From Episyrphus balteatus (taxonomy: Eukaryota; Arthropoda; Insecta; Diptera; Syrphidae): a stretch of 64,000 nucleotides of DNA. The DNA lies in contig NC_079135.1 in the NCBI RefSeq assembly GCF_945859705.1, positions 128,210,551 to 128,274,550 on the forward strand. The letters run 5' to 3'. Of the stretch, positions 1-9,790 are shown piece after piece. The translations under genes and the position numbers were made by a program. Each line of letters begins with the position of its first letter. Within the stretch, counting starts at the first letter, position 1. Below the pieces are notes generated by a model. It was not told the origin of the DNA and did no database searches. It saw only the letters and a program-made list of their open reading frames with translations.

Positions 1-1312
1 GGGTCATTGATGATGATGCTGCGTTGTTCGTTCTCGTCCTTGCTCTTGCCTCCGCAACATATAAACTCTATGCTATTCACATCAGGATTCAGGACTCGAC
101 TCAACTCGACTATAAAAGGTACTTTGGTATTTTTTCAAAATTTTTCTATTTGTTTTTTTTTTTTTGTTTTGTTTTATGCGATGATGATGCACGGGAATAG
201 GAACTAACAGAGTGCAACCCTCTAAGGGTTTGTTGCAGTTGATGGTGTGTATAATAGTACCTAGCTATCTAGGAGTGCGTCTGCCACTCTATGATGCACA
301 ACACATTTGGTGCTCCGACAACCGACAAGGACCAGGACGAGTACGACGACGACACGCTGGCTTTCTCTACTGTTGTTATTTGCTGGTGCTATACAGAGTG
401 GTGGTGGGTTTATATTGCTCTGGTCTCTTTCTCTCTATATCTACAGGCAGGATGATTTATGGTGTCCTTTGATGGCTATAAACTCGATTAAAGTCAGTTT
501 TCTGCTCGATCATATTATCTGGAGGATTTATTGTCATTTCTAGACCCCTCCTGGGACAGAGATATACTCGACGCGATTCCAAGCAAGAGATTTCATATTT
601 CAGCCATATGAAAATGGGAATGAGTTGAAAATGGATATGAGTTCTGGCTGGTGTATATATTCGGCTTCGGGGGGCGAATTCTAGTCGCTCCGCTCGTTTT
701 GTTATTAATGAAGTGCAAATCTGCTATTGTATATTGTATGATTGAGTGAACAAATGAAGTATAGAGAAAATATTATGTATTCTTGTTTTCTATGATGTGC
801 ACATTGATGATGGAATATAACATCATGATGGCAATATGGCAACATTTGTGTAGATATTATTACGAGTGTCATTTAAGTCAGGATAAAGAGGCTGTCGGAA
901 AATAATGGTGTAGCTGCATACAACACATAGATATTAATCGCATTGTGAAAAGGAATATCTCAGGACATTTTTATTTGATTGGTTAGATTAAAGCATGTAA
1001 CGTAGATTTTATGTTAATTTCAATTTTTTCTCATAAAAATCTATCAACACGAAAATAAGCAATCAGCTGCAAAACAAAAACACGAAATAAGTCCAAATCA
1101 ACTGTTGAAGTTTGGCATTGTTAGAAACCTTTTTAAACACACAATTTTTAAAATTAAGAGTAATATAGCCTTAACATCAATTTTATGGTAGTTATTAGTT
1201 CTTGATGATTCTCTTAAGGACCATTATTAAGAATTTTTTCTATCGATTTTGATTAAAATTTGTCTATTAAAGGTGAGGTCATAGTTTTTGAACACTTAGT
1301 AGGGTTTCTTTT
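1..1312. other. Unassigned AT-rich DNA
   Basis: No gene could be supported. Short open frames near 7-543 have no recognisable domain and overlap each other in different frames. The first ~700 bases are less AT-rich and contain short triplet-like runs (for example ACGACGACGAC near 343). The rest is ordinary AT-rich DNA. Confidence 0.5.
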
Positions 1313-1434
1313 GGAAGCGGGTCATAATTGGGAGCGGGTCATAATTCTGCTTGTCAAAATTCTGTACGACAAAATTCTGTAGGGTTAAAATACTGTAAGA
1401 CCCTAATTCTGTACGTCATTATACTGTAAATACA
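1313..1434. mobile_element. Truncated arm of an FB-like foldback element
   Basis: The stretch opens with two GGRAGCGGGTCATAATT copies (1313 and 1330) and continues as spaced AAAATTCTGTA monomers. It is nearly the reverse complement of the right arm of the complete foldback element at 9791-10294, including the unusual run with two 'TACTGTAA' variants and the TCATTATACTG variant. The second arm and the palindromic centre are missing, so this is a broken copy. Confidence 0.75.
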
Positions 1435-1558
1435 ACATGCCTATTATTTTAATCGATGAGTGAGAAAAAAGCCTTTAATTAAATTTTATTTGTTATTTAA
1501 AAAAGTGTCTGGAACTCAAATTTTCTACCTCCATGAGTTTTGAGAAAAATATATTTAC

Positions 1559-1587
1559 ATATATATATATATATATATATTAGTATA
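1559..1587. repeat. (AT)n microsatellite, Copia target
   Basis: About eleven AT dinucleotides followed by TAGTATA. Related TAGTATAT runs continue on the other side of the Copia element (7571-7618), so the element appears to have landed in a simple AT/TAGTATAT repeat. Confidence 0.8.
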
Positions 1588-1802
1588 TGTTAGGATCTTC
1601 TAGTATAGAGAAATTAAAACACCACGAGTTAATAGTTCAAAGTATAATTCAGGAATAGGTTAAGTTTTCATATATACATAGTTTAGCAAAATATAGTATA
1701 AGAGTTCAAGTGTTGCCATTTAGTTACTTAAATTTAAGTAGTAATTAAGTAGTGTGTAAGTATTAATTTAATTTGTAATTTCAATTTCATTTATTTTCAA
1801 TA
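1588..1802 (-). repeat. Copia 3' LTR
   Basis: 215-bp terminal repeat, uninterrupted. By eye it matches 6265-6351 joined to 7431-7573 base for base, apart from the extra 15-bp TTTATTTTCAATTCA-type duplication in the right copy. It directly abuts the purine-rich tract on its inner side. Confidence 0.9.
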
Positions 1803-1814
1803 CACCTTCTCAAA
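1803..1814 (-). other. Polypurine tract of the Copia element
   Basis: On the minus strand the 12 bases between the polyprotein stop codon and the 3' LTR read TTTGAGAAGGTG. They are purine-rich and lie exactly where plus-strand DNA synthesis is primed in LTR retrotransposons. The position supports taking TATTG as the LTR start. Confidence 0.65.
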
Positions 1815-4800
1815 TTAAATTTGCATACTAAATCCTAGCTTGTTAACAAAATACAAATGTTTTACTTTTCTTAAATTTTTCGTTAATATATCGGCAACCA
1901 TATTATTTGTTGATATGTATTTTAAGTTAATAAAACCTTTTTCAAAAATGTCTCTTACAAAATGTACTTTGATATCTATATGTTTACTTCTGGCATGGTA
2001 TACTGGATTCCGAACCAGTTGTTGTGCGCTTAGGTTGTCACCATATAGCGCAATGGGATTTGTAGCAACATATCCAAATCCAATGTCGTTTATGAGGTTG
2101 CGCAAGTACAGAAGTTCTTTAGATGCAGAAGAAAGTGCCATGTACTCGGCTTCAGTACTGCTGAGTGCCACAGTAGGTTGTTTTCTGGACTCCCATGAAA
2201 CTGCGCATCCAGCGAGCATGAACACAAAGCCCGTAAAAGATCGTCTGTCGTTTGAATCTCCACCCCAATCAGCATCAGCGTACCCAACCAATTCAGCAGC
2301 AGACTTTCTGAAAATAAGTTTCAAATTTATTGTTTTATTCAAATACCTGAGCAAATGTTTTGCAGCTGTCAAATGCTCTTTATGAGGGTTCGTATTGAAC
2401 TGCGATAATTTAATCACAGAATGTGATATATCAGGTCGTGTTGTTAGACTTATGAAATTTAACGACCCTATAAGTGATTGAAAAGTCCTTGTATCAACCT
2501 TTGCACAGTTTGGACATAATGTGCATTTTTCCAACTTCGATCCCGGATCCAACGGTGTGCTAACTGGCTTACATTCTAGCATTCGAAAATCATCTAAAAC
2601 CTCTGCAATAAGCTTTGTTTGACCCAGTTTAATCGGACCTCTATCACCTTCTCTTTCAAATTCCATACCCAAAAAATAGTTGATGGGTCCTTTGTCTTCG
2701 AGTTTAAACTCCATAGCAAGTTTTAACTTGACCTTGTTTAAGTCTTCTTCCTCCTTAAAAGCGAGAATAATATCGTCTACGTAAACGACCAAAATATTTA
2801 TAATTCCTTTTTGACCAGATGATGTATAAACGCAATTATCGTAGGAAGATCTCACGAAACCAATTTTTAGCAGGACGCTATTTAGTTTTTGATTCCACTG
2901 CCTTCCGGACTGCTTAAGTCCATATAAGGCTTTCACCAGCTTACATACTTTTCTCGGATGTGCTTTGCTCACAAAATGTTCAGGTTGCTCCATATATATG
3001 TTTGTATCCAGCTCACTGTTGAGGTACGCAGAAGTTATGTCAATTTGATGTACAAGCAATTTTAACTCTACGGCCAAAGCAATTACTAGCCTTATTGTTG
3101 AGTATCTGGTGACTGGAGAGAAAGTTTCAGTAAAATCCTGGCCATATTTTTGACTGCAGCCTTTCGCTACAAGTCTGGCTTTGTACCTCTCAATTTTACC
3201 ATTCTTGTCTTTTTTAATATTAAAAACCCATTTGGATTTTATAGCCTTACGATATGCTGGCAAATCGACTAGAACCCAGGTTTTATTTTCAGATAACGAA
3301 CGATATTCAGCTTCCATAGCATTCTGCCACAATTGCGAATCTTTACCACTTAGGGCTTCTTTAACGGTACTCGGTACGTTCTCGCAACTTTTACCAACAT
3401 TAAGCATAAAGTTCAAAGAATTTGACCTTCGCCTGGGATTTACCTTTTTTCTTGTTATATTTTCTACGTTTCTAACTCTACCACTTCTTAAAATGCTAGG
3501 ACTAACCTGGTTTTCAATTTCAGTAGACGCCTCTTTAGTACTTGCATTGGAATTCATTTGCAATTCGTCATCCTCACAGTCCTCGAATTCATCATCAACT
3601 CCAACAGGAATTTCATTATCAGAAAATTCATATTCTTCTACAGCAGCTTCGCGTTCAAAAGTACCAGCATCTTCGTTAACAACGTGACCAGGAACAACAT
3701 CTTGTGAAACACCAACAACAACAGCATTTTGTGAAGCACCAACAACAGCAGCATCTTGTGAAGCAGATTTTTCGACGGGTATTTCAATTTCACACACATC
3801 TCGAGCATTATCGTCTTGTCCGATAGCATCTTCAAATTCGACGTCATCACCTTCTTCTTTAAAAGATTTAATTTGTGTGAAATTATGATTATCGACCTCA
3901 TCTTCTCTCGATGATTCAATAAGAACATAATCGGAGTCTGTAACACAGATTTTAGACGGATTTTCAATAAATTTAACATCCCGACTTATATGAATTTTAC
4001 CCGTTCTGCGTTCATATAATATATAGGCTTTAGCCTCGTCAGAATAACCCACCATTAAACATTCAATGCCTTTTGGGCTAAACTTCGAATTACCTGGTTT
4101 CTTATTCAGCATGAATGCTTTACATCCGAAAATCCTCAAATGAGACACGTTTGGTGTAAATCCAAACCAAGCTTCAAATGGTGTTTGAAGTTCCAATAAC
4201 TTTGTCGGTGATCTGTTCCTCAGATAAACGGATGTGTTTATTGCTTCAGCCCAAAAACCTTGCTTCATATCAGCTGCAATCAGCATACAACGCGCCATCT
4301 CCACAAGAGTTCTATTTGCTCTCTCGGCGCACCCGTTTTGCTGTGGAGTATAAGGGGAAGTTAATTGATGTTGAATACCATTATATTTTAAAAAATTGTT
4401 AAAATCTTTGTTTACGTATTCCTTCCCGTTATCGCTTCTCAAAATTTTGATTTTGTTACCAGTCTGTTTTTCTGCCATTAACTTAAACGACTTAAAAAAA
4501 TTCAATGCCTCGCTTTTCTGACGTAAGAAGTACACAAAAATCATGCGAGAGTGATCGTCAATGAAAGTTAAAAAGTATTTTACGCCTCCATTTGATACAC
4601 TCCTCATGGGTCCACAAATATCGGTGTGGATAATTGAAAGCACAGACTTACTTCTATTTTCCGATAACGCAAATGGTAAAGATGACATTTTTCCCCTCAA
4701 GCAGATCTCGCATTTGAGAGCAGCTTTGGTGATATTTTGAGAGCTTACACCTCGAACCATGTTTTTATTGAACAGGTTATGCAAACTTTGTCCATTTAAA

Positions 4801-6197
4801 TGGCCATACCTTTGATGCCACAATGCAAAAACCTTATCCCATCCAGCAACAGTAACAACTTCTCCAGTATCACAGCTAACCCCAGCACCATCAGCAACAA
4901 CAAGACTTTCAGTATCCAACCTTCCACCATCACCCGCAGCTTCTCCAATTCCCTTATCCAACACAGTACCTCCAGCCTTTGTAGAGCTGGCTGAACAAGC
5001 AGCAAGTGCGTTAAATTGCTTTTCTTTAAAAACATAAACGTTGTTGACCTTGATTGCACACAGCAACTCAATAGATGACCGATCAATAATTTCTGCACGC
5101 TTATCTAAAAAGACAACTTTATTTCCAGCACTAGTAGCTTTACTCACAGAAATAAAATTCATTTGCAGATCTGGTACAAATAATACATTTTTCAATGTGA
5201 TCTTTTTATTCGCGAATAAATCTATTTCGCCAATTCCCGCTGAATTAATAAACTTCCCTCCAGCTAGTTCGATTTTTTCTACGTGATCGGTACAGAAAGA
5301 AAATTTTTTTCTGTCACAGCACAAGTGACTCGTTGACCCACTGTCTATAATCCATGTATTTTCATCAAATTCTTTCGTACATATAGAATTTAATAATGCA
5401 AACGCTGAAGTGACCGCAACACTTGATGAGTGTTTTTGCCTTTCGCAATTTGAAGCCACGTGACCCTGGCGCTTACATCGATAACACCTACCTTTGAAGG
5501 GCGCTCTATCTGATAAACCATTCGATTGAGCAGGCTTTTGATATGCAGAATTTTTGTGCGCATATTTATTTTTCTTTTGCTTATTGTGCAAATATAATGC
5601 TCTTTCTGATGAAAATTCAGCTGGCTCAGTCTCTCCACGGCGTTGGCCTTCCTCAAGAAGTTTCACCTTCAAAATTTCGACGGATGGTAACTTATCCCGT
5701 GACTCGATTGCGATGATGAAATTTTCGTACGCGCTCGGTAAACTGGAAAGTAAGATTATCGCCAGTAGTTCATCTTGTAGCTCGATGTTTAGTTCCTTGA
5801 TTTTTTCTGCCAAATCGAAGAAAGAATTAATATGAAGCTGAACATTATTACCTTCCATTTTCAATTGTAAAAGTTGCTTGAAAAGTGTGACTTTCCTTGC
5901 CGGCCCTGTGGGTTGATGGATTTTTTCCAAACTTTCCCAAGCTTCTGCAGATGTCTTACAATTTTTAATGTAATTTATTTGCGAAGGCTTTACGCACAAA
6001 AGTATTGTAGCTAGTGCTTTTTCATCTTTCGTGCACCATAATGTCGATTCCTCTACTTTGTCTGGTTCTGGCTTCACAGAACGCCCAGAGACATAGCTCC
6101 ATAAATCGTTGTGAATTAGAACGCTTCTCACTAGAATTTTCCACGAATCATAGTTTTGTTCGCTCAATTTCTCGATTTGGTAAATTGAATTTGACAT
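1815..6197 (-). CDS. Copia gag-pol polyprotein (1460 aa, intact)
   Basis: A single open frame encodes the whole gag-pol in Ty1/copia order. The Gag part carries a CX2CX4HX4C zinc knuckle at C238-C241-H246-C251. The aspartic protease site is DSG at about D285. The integrase has an H461/H466...C496/C499 zinc finger and a D526, D589, E625 triad with 35 residues between the last two. A 780-950 acidic linker includes three imperfect SQDAVVVG-type repeats. The reverse transcriptase has YVDD near residue 1139, and RNase H starts with GYADADW near 1305. Integrase ahead of reverse transcriptase is diagnostic of copia rather than gypsy. The ATG at 6197 lies about 55 bases downstream of the primer-binding site. 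The protein would make particles, reverse-transcribe the RNA and integrate the DNA. No frameshift or stop was seen, so it may be functional, but the split 5' LTR may impair transcription. Confidence 0.96.
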   Translation of the reverse strand: MSNSIYQIEKLSEQNYDSWKILVRSVLIHNDLWSYVSGRSVKPEPDKVEESTLWCTKDEKALATILLCVKPSQINYIKNCKTSAEAWESLEKIHQPTGPARKVTLFKQLLQLKMEGNNVQLHINSFFDLAEKIKELNIELQDELLAIILLSSLPSAYENFIIAIESRDKLPSVEILKVKLLEEGQRRGETEPAEFSSERALYLHNKQKKNKYAHKNSAYQKPAQSNGLSDRAPFKGRCYRCKRQGHVASNCERQKHSSSVAVTSAFALLNSICTKEFDENTWIIDSGSTSHLCCDRKKFSFCTDHVEKIELAGGKFINSAGIGEIDLFANKKITLKNVLFVPDLQMNFISVSKATSAGNKVVFLDKRAEIIDRSSIELLCAIKVNNVYVFKEKQFNALAACSASSTKAGGTVLDKGIGEAAGDGGRLDTESLVVADGAGVSCDTGEVVTVAGWDKVFALWHQRYGHLNGQSLHNLFNKNMVRGVSSQNITKAALKCEICLRGKMSSLPFALSENRSKSVLSIIHTDICGPMRSVSNGGVKYFLTFIDDHSRMIFVYFLRQKSEALNFFKSFKLMAEKQTGNKIKILRSDNGKEYVNKDFNNFLKYNGIQHQLTSPYTPQQNGCAERANRTLVEMARCMLIAADMKQGFWAEAINTSVYLRNRSPTKLLELQTPFEAWFGFTPNVSHLRIFGCKAFMLNKKPGNSKFSPKGIECLMVGYSDEAKAYILYERRTGKIHISRDVKFIENPSKICVTDSDYVLIESSREDEVDNHNFTQIKSFKEEGDDVEFEDAIGQDDNARDVCEIEIPVEKSASQDAAVVGASQNAVVVGVSQDVVPGHVVNEDAGTFEREAAVEEYEFSDNEIPVGVDDEFEDCEDDELQMNSNASTKEASTEIENQVSPSILRSGRVRNVENITRKKVNPRRRSNSLNFMLNVGKSCENVPSTVKEALSGKDSQLWQNAMEAEYRSLSENKTWVLVDLPAYRKAIKSKWVFNIKKDKNGKIERYKARLVAKGCSQKYGQDFTETFSPVTRYSTIRLVIALAVELKLLVHQIDITSAYLNSELDTNIYMEQPEHFVSKAHPRKVCKLVKALYGLKQSGRQWNQKLNSVLLKIGFVRSSYDNCVYTSSGQKGIINILVVYVDDIILAFKEEEDLNKVKLKLAMEFKLEDKGPINYFLGMEFEREGDRGPIKLGQTKLIAEVLDDFRMLECKPVSTPLDPGSKLEKCTLCPNCAKVDTRTFQSLIGSLNFISLTTRPDISHSVIKLSQFNTNPHKEHLTAAKHLLRYLNKTINLKLIFRKSAAELVGYADADWGGDSNDRRSFTGFVFMLAGCAVSWESRKQPTVALSSTEAEYMALSSASKELLYLRNLINDIGFGYVATNPIALYGDNLSAQQLVRNPVYHARSKHIDIKVHFVRDIFEKGFINLKYISTNNMVADILTKNLRKVKHLYFVNKLGFSMQI

Positions 6198-6252
6198 TTT
6201 ACTTGCAATTAATAAAAAAATATAGAAGTTAGCAAAACGCGGGAAAACGATA

Positions 6253-6262
6253 GCCCATAACC
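6253..6262 (-). other. Primer-binding site matching initiator tRNA-Met (internal)
   Basis: Two bases inside the 5' LTR edge the minus strand reads GGTTATGGGC, the complement of the anticodon-loop region (GCCCATAACC) of initiator tRNA-Met. Priming by an internal half-tRNA rather than by the tRNA 3' end is known for Drosophila copia. The ten-base match and its position make this a confident call. Confidence 0.8.
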
Positions 6263-6264
6263 TT

Positions 6265-7573
6265 TGTTAGGATCTTCTAGTATAGAGAAATTAAAACACC
6301 ACGAGTTAATAGTTCAAAGTATAATTCAGGAATAGGTTAAGTTTTCATATACAGGGTGTCCCAAAAGTAATGGATCAAACGAAATATGCAGATAGGCCAA
6401 CTTTAGGGCTCTCAGAATTTAGTAACTTGTTCATCCCAAATCCTTACGGTTTTCAATTTAATGCAGTTTTTGTGAATTATCGAAAAATCTCGGCTTTGCA
6501 ACAGTATTTTGCTTCCTCCGGTCATAATTGATTTTTGTTTTTTACAATTCTTTCACTAAAACATTGGTTAATAAGAATAAATAATTATTTAATCAAAATA
6601 TTTTTTATTTCATACGCCATTTTGCTGCAAATTAATTAACAGTTCCATGTTTTATAAAAACTCAATTACTTAATTTTTTTTCAGAGCAACACACTGCAAA
6701 AAATTTGTATGGTGTGACACAGGTTAATTATTTTAAAAACTTGCCGTGTTATTGCACTTTTCAAAAATGTATAAAAGTTTCCAAACTTGAAGTTAGAACA
6801 AAAGATATTACAATTTTAATGCAACAAAACAGGCCTTTTCAGAGAAAAATAACAAAGAAAAATAAACACATTTCCTCGACTGTTGTTTGTTTATTTCTTT
6901 TTGAATAAAAGCCTCGATTTTTGTTTGTTATTTTGCTCGGAAAACCCCTGTTTTTTTGCATTAAAATTGTAATATCTTTCGTTCTAATTTGAACTTTGGA
7001 AATTTTTATACATTTTTGAAAAGTGCAATAACACGGCAAGTTTTTAAAATAATAAACCAGTATCACACCATACAATTTTTTTTCGGGATGTTCCTCTCAA
7101 ATAAAAGTAAGAAATTGAGTTTTTATAAAACATGGAACTGTTACATAATTTGCAGCAAAATGGCGTATGAAATAAAAAATATTTTGATTAAATAATTATT
7201 TCTTATTATTAGGCAATGTTTTAGTGAAAGAATTGTAAAAAACAAAAATCAATTATGAGCGGAGGAAGCAAAATACTGTTGCAAAGTCGAGATTTTTCGA
7301 TAATTCACAAAAACTGCATTAAATTGAAAACCGTAAGGATTTGGGATGAACAAGTTACCAAATTCTGAGAGCCCTAAAGTTGGCCTATCTGCATATTTCG
7401 TTTGATCCATTACTTTTGGGACACCCTGTATACATAGTTTAGCAAAATATAGTATAAGAGTTCAAGTGTTGCCATTTAGTTACTTAAATTTAAGTAGTAA
7501 TTAAGTAGTGTGTAAGTATTAATTTAATTTGTAATTTCAATTTCATTTATTTTCAATTCATTTATTTTCAATA
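6265..7573 (-). repeat. Copia 5' LTR interrupted by a MITE
   Basis: LTR sequence occupies 6265-6351 and 7431-7573. Removing the insert and one TA restores the uninterrupted sequence seen in the 3' LTR at the junction (CATATATACATAG). A 15-bp tandem duplication lies at the outer end. The insertion sits mid-LTR and may separate promoter elements from the transcript start. Confidence 0.88.
6352..7428. mobile_element. 1077-bp palindromic MITE, Tc1/mariner-like (copy 1)
   Basis: It begins CAGGGTGTCCCAAAAGTA and ends with the inverse. TA duplications lie at 6350-6351 and 7429-7430, proven by the empty site in the other LTR. The two arms, each about 520 bp, are near-perfect inverted copies over almost the whole length, so the element can fold into one hairpin. 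Short frames on opposite strands translate to nearly the same peptide because of this symmetry and are not genes. A second copy of the same length lies at 20213-21289, differing by a few per cent. TA duplications suggest a Tc1/mariner-type transposase acting in trans. Confidence 0.92.
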
Positions 7574-7618
7574 GTATATATTAGTATATATTAGTATTGT
7601 ATATATATTAGTATATTA

Positions 7619-8442
7619 GTCTGATTCAAAAAAAAATTTTTTTTTTTTTGTTCAAAGCATTGTTGAAAATATTGTTGGAAATGACGATAAAAAAATACTG
7701 TAAAAGTTTCAGCCCTTAATGTTAACATTTAGTACCGCCGCATCGCAAATTTCTATTTCCCATACGATTTGTATGGGAAAAATTGTGTATTTGTGTTTAG
7801 ATTTTTTATCTTTATAATGGTTCATCAAAAAGGCTAGAATTAATCATTTTCTAGTATAAAATTGAACGCTCTACAAAATTGCATTTATAAAATTTAAAAA
7901 AAACGGACGCGAAAAATTAATTAAAATAATTTTTAGTAGAAAAAATGAATTATTCAAATTTATTAAAGAAATCTAATATGATAGTATTAGGGGTTTGAGA
8001 GTTATATAAAAGGATTTGTGAAACCAAAACACAACATAGAATACAAATATTCGAAAATTTTTGCCAAATTTTTTGAAAAACCTAATAATTTCGTCAAAAA
8101 ATCGGAAAAAAATCAGAAAAAATTACTTTTTATATTTTAAAGTTGAATAACTTCGAAACTCGGGGGTAAATCAAAAAAATTATTAAGAGCTTTTTTGTAG
8201 AGCGGACAATTTTATAAAAGAAAATGATTTTGCCAAGCCTTTTGGATGAACCATTAAAAAGATAAACAATTCTAAGCACAAATACACAATCTTTCCCATA
8301 CAAATCGTATGGGAAATAGAAATTTGAGATGCGGTGGTACTAAATGTTAACATTAAGGGCTGAAACTTTTACAGTATTTTTTTATCGTCATTTCCAACAA
8401 TGCTTTGAACAAAAAAATCAAAAAAAAATTTTTGAATCAGTC
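7619..8442. mobile_element. 824-bp palindromic MITE with TA duplication
   Basis: Ends are GTCTGATTCAAAA and its inverse (one mismatch at the second base), flanked by TA at 7617-7618 and 8443-8444. The arms repeat in inverted order the words AGTACCNCCGCATC, CCCATACGATTTGTATGGG and ATGGTTCATCNAAAAGGCT. The CCCATACNATTNGTATGGG word is itself a palindrome within each arm. No coding capacity. It sits 45 bp from the Copia end and is unrelated in sequence to the 1077-bp family. Confidence 0.85.
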
Positions 8443-8444
8443 TA

Positions 8445-8973
8445 ATTGTACACTCCGCTTCAACTGAATAAGCACACAAAATTTCAAAGGTATTTTGTGT
8501 ATTTTATCCTAAGATTGAGCTTTAATGTGTCATTTGATGATGTTTAACGTTAGCTTGTGATGTTGTGAAAACAATTCGGAAAGAATAATTCACAAAGTAC
8601 CGCTATTTTTTTTCGTGTTCTCTTACAAAGCGTCCCATATGGAAAAATGCAGTTTTTTTTTGCGTCAACTGAATAGACACACGGTCTTTCAAGGTCAATA
8701 TCTTCGTTGTTTATGAGAGTTTTGAGGTGATTGGCATACCAAATCAAAGGTTGAAATGTCTTCAATGAGATTTTGTCATTTAATTAAAATTAAAAAAAAA
8801 GTACTAGATTAAAAGCTTTGAATACTGTCGACAGAGCTAAAATTAATTTGTTAACGGAACAATAGTACTGACCGGGTCTACTATAGCTACCAAAATTCAT
8901 CGGAGTTTTAGTGTGTTGCCTATTCGTACCTCCGAAATAAAAGTTTGTACAAGAAAAATATGAATTGAGGTAA
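8445..8973. other. AT-rich DNA, possibly decayed Tc1-like element flank
   Basis: Two related words, CTTCAACTGAATAAGCACAC (8459) and CGTCAACTGAATAGACACAC (8663), occur in direct orientation upstream of the transposase pseudogene. They may be remnants of subterminal repeats of the same element. No gene was seen; short minus-strand frames here show no domain. Confidence 0.35.
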
Positions 8974-9287
8974 AAAACGGCAAAAATAGCAGTTAATCGA
9001 CGAGAAATTTTTAGATCTGATTCCAATTCATTTGATTCTGGGGCAAAAATCAAACAAAAAGCTGGTGTTTCTACAAGTGTTTCAACACTCCGCAGAGTAA
9101 TTTACAGCACATATCATTTTAACCCATTAAAAGTCCAAAAGAAACCACCTTTAAACAAGAAACAAAAAGGTATTCGTTTAGAATTTTTTAGACTCCATAT
9201 GAGCTGGAAAAATGAGTGACGCAAAGTGGTTTTTCTCATTTGAAATAGTTCAATTTTGATGGGCCCGATGACTTCAATTTATAGGTA
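8974..9287 (+). pseudogene. Decayed Tc1/mariner-like transposase fragment
   Basis: From 8974 to the stop at 9217-9219 one frame is open without an ATG. It reads like the N-terminal helix-turn-helix part of a Tc1-like transposase: a basic stretch, a SGAKIKQKAGVSTSVSTLRR segment, then RLEFFRLHMSWKNE. After the stop and at least one frameshift the frame resumes as NFDGPDDFNL at about 9256-9285. That matches the family's catalytic-domain block (usual form SDEkkFNLDGPDGF), with the first aspartate block damaged. Only about 100 of the usual ~340 residues remain. I am fairly sure of the family and less sure of the subfamily. It probably cannot act. Confidence 0.72.
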
Positions 9288-9781
9288 AGATTTTCAAAAA
9301 AAAAAAAAAAAAAAAAACAAAGATCGCAAATGACGCCTTGTAAAGGTTAGAAGTTGTTTAAGTAGCTAATATTGAATTTTAAACTGTTGAGTAAACAAAA
9401 GCTGAAATAAGCGGCGCCATTTCAAACTTGAAAACAAGTAGATAAAAGGTTCCATTGGATTCTATTCAAACAGAGGAAACACATTATTTGGCCCAGGACA
9501 TTATTCCTAATACATGACCGATCTGAACATTTTTTTTTATAAATACGTTGTTATATCCTCAATGTAAAATTTAAGAAAAATTAAAAAAAAAAAAATATTT
9601 TTGGATTATTAAAAAAAGTTTCAAACTTTTTTTTCTAAAACCTATTTTTTTTATCGATGAATAGATTTCATTGAATCTATGTCGGTATGCGTCAATTTAT
9701 ATTTAAATGCCAATTTTTGTTAAAAATTTTTTGAAATTAAAAAAAAAAAAAAATTAAGCGACTCTTACGATTTTTATAAAA
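9288..9781. other. AT-rich DNA with long A runs
   Basis: A 20-base A run lies near 9298-9317, with further A/T runs at 9582 and 9739. The stretch may include the lost 3' part of the Tc1-like element. No gene or clear repeat boundary was seen. Confidence 0.4.
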
Positions 9782-9790
9782 AAATTCTTT

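Larger units (their letters stand above)
1588..7573 (-). mobile_element. Full-length Ty1/copia LTR retrotransposon, 5' LTR split by a MITE
   Basis: The element reads on the minus strand: 5' LTR (6265-7573, interrupted), primer-binding site, one long gag-pol frame, purine-rich tract, 3' LTR (1588-1802). In element orientation the LTR runs from TATTGAAAAT to CCTAACA. GTATA precedes the left edge (1583-1587) and follows the right edge (7574-7578), matching the 5-bp duplication usual for this superfamily, although the AT-repeat flank makes this less certain. The two LTRs look identical apart from a 15-bp tandem duplication at the outer end of the right LTR and the MITE at 6352-7428. Identical LTRs plus an intact frame mean a recent insertion. 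Confidence 0.93.

Noticed and set aside
1840..5835. Plus- and minus-strand frames of 65-181 codons inside the Copia coding region
   Set aside because: All are shadows of the 1460-aa frame in other frames.
6705..7075. Two similar peptides on opposite strands (MYGV...NYFKNLPCYCTFQK)
   Set aside because: They arise because the MITE arms are inverted copies of each other. There is no start context, domain or conserved frame in the second copy.
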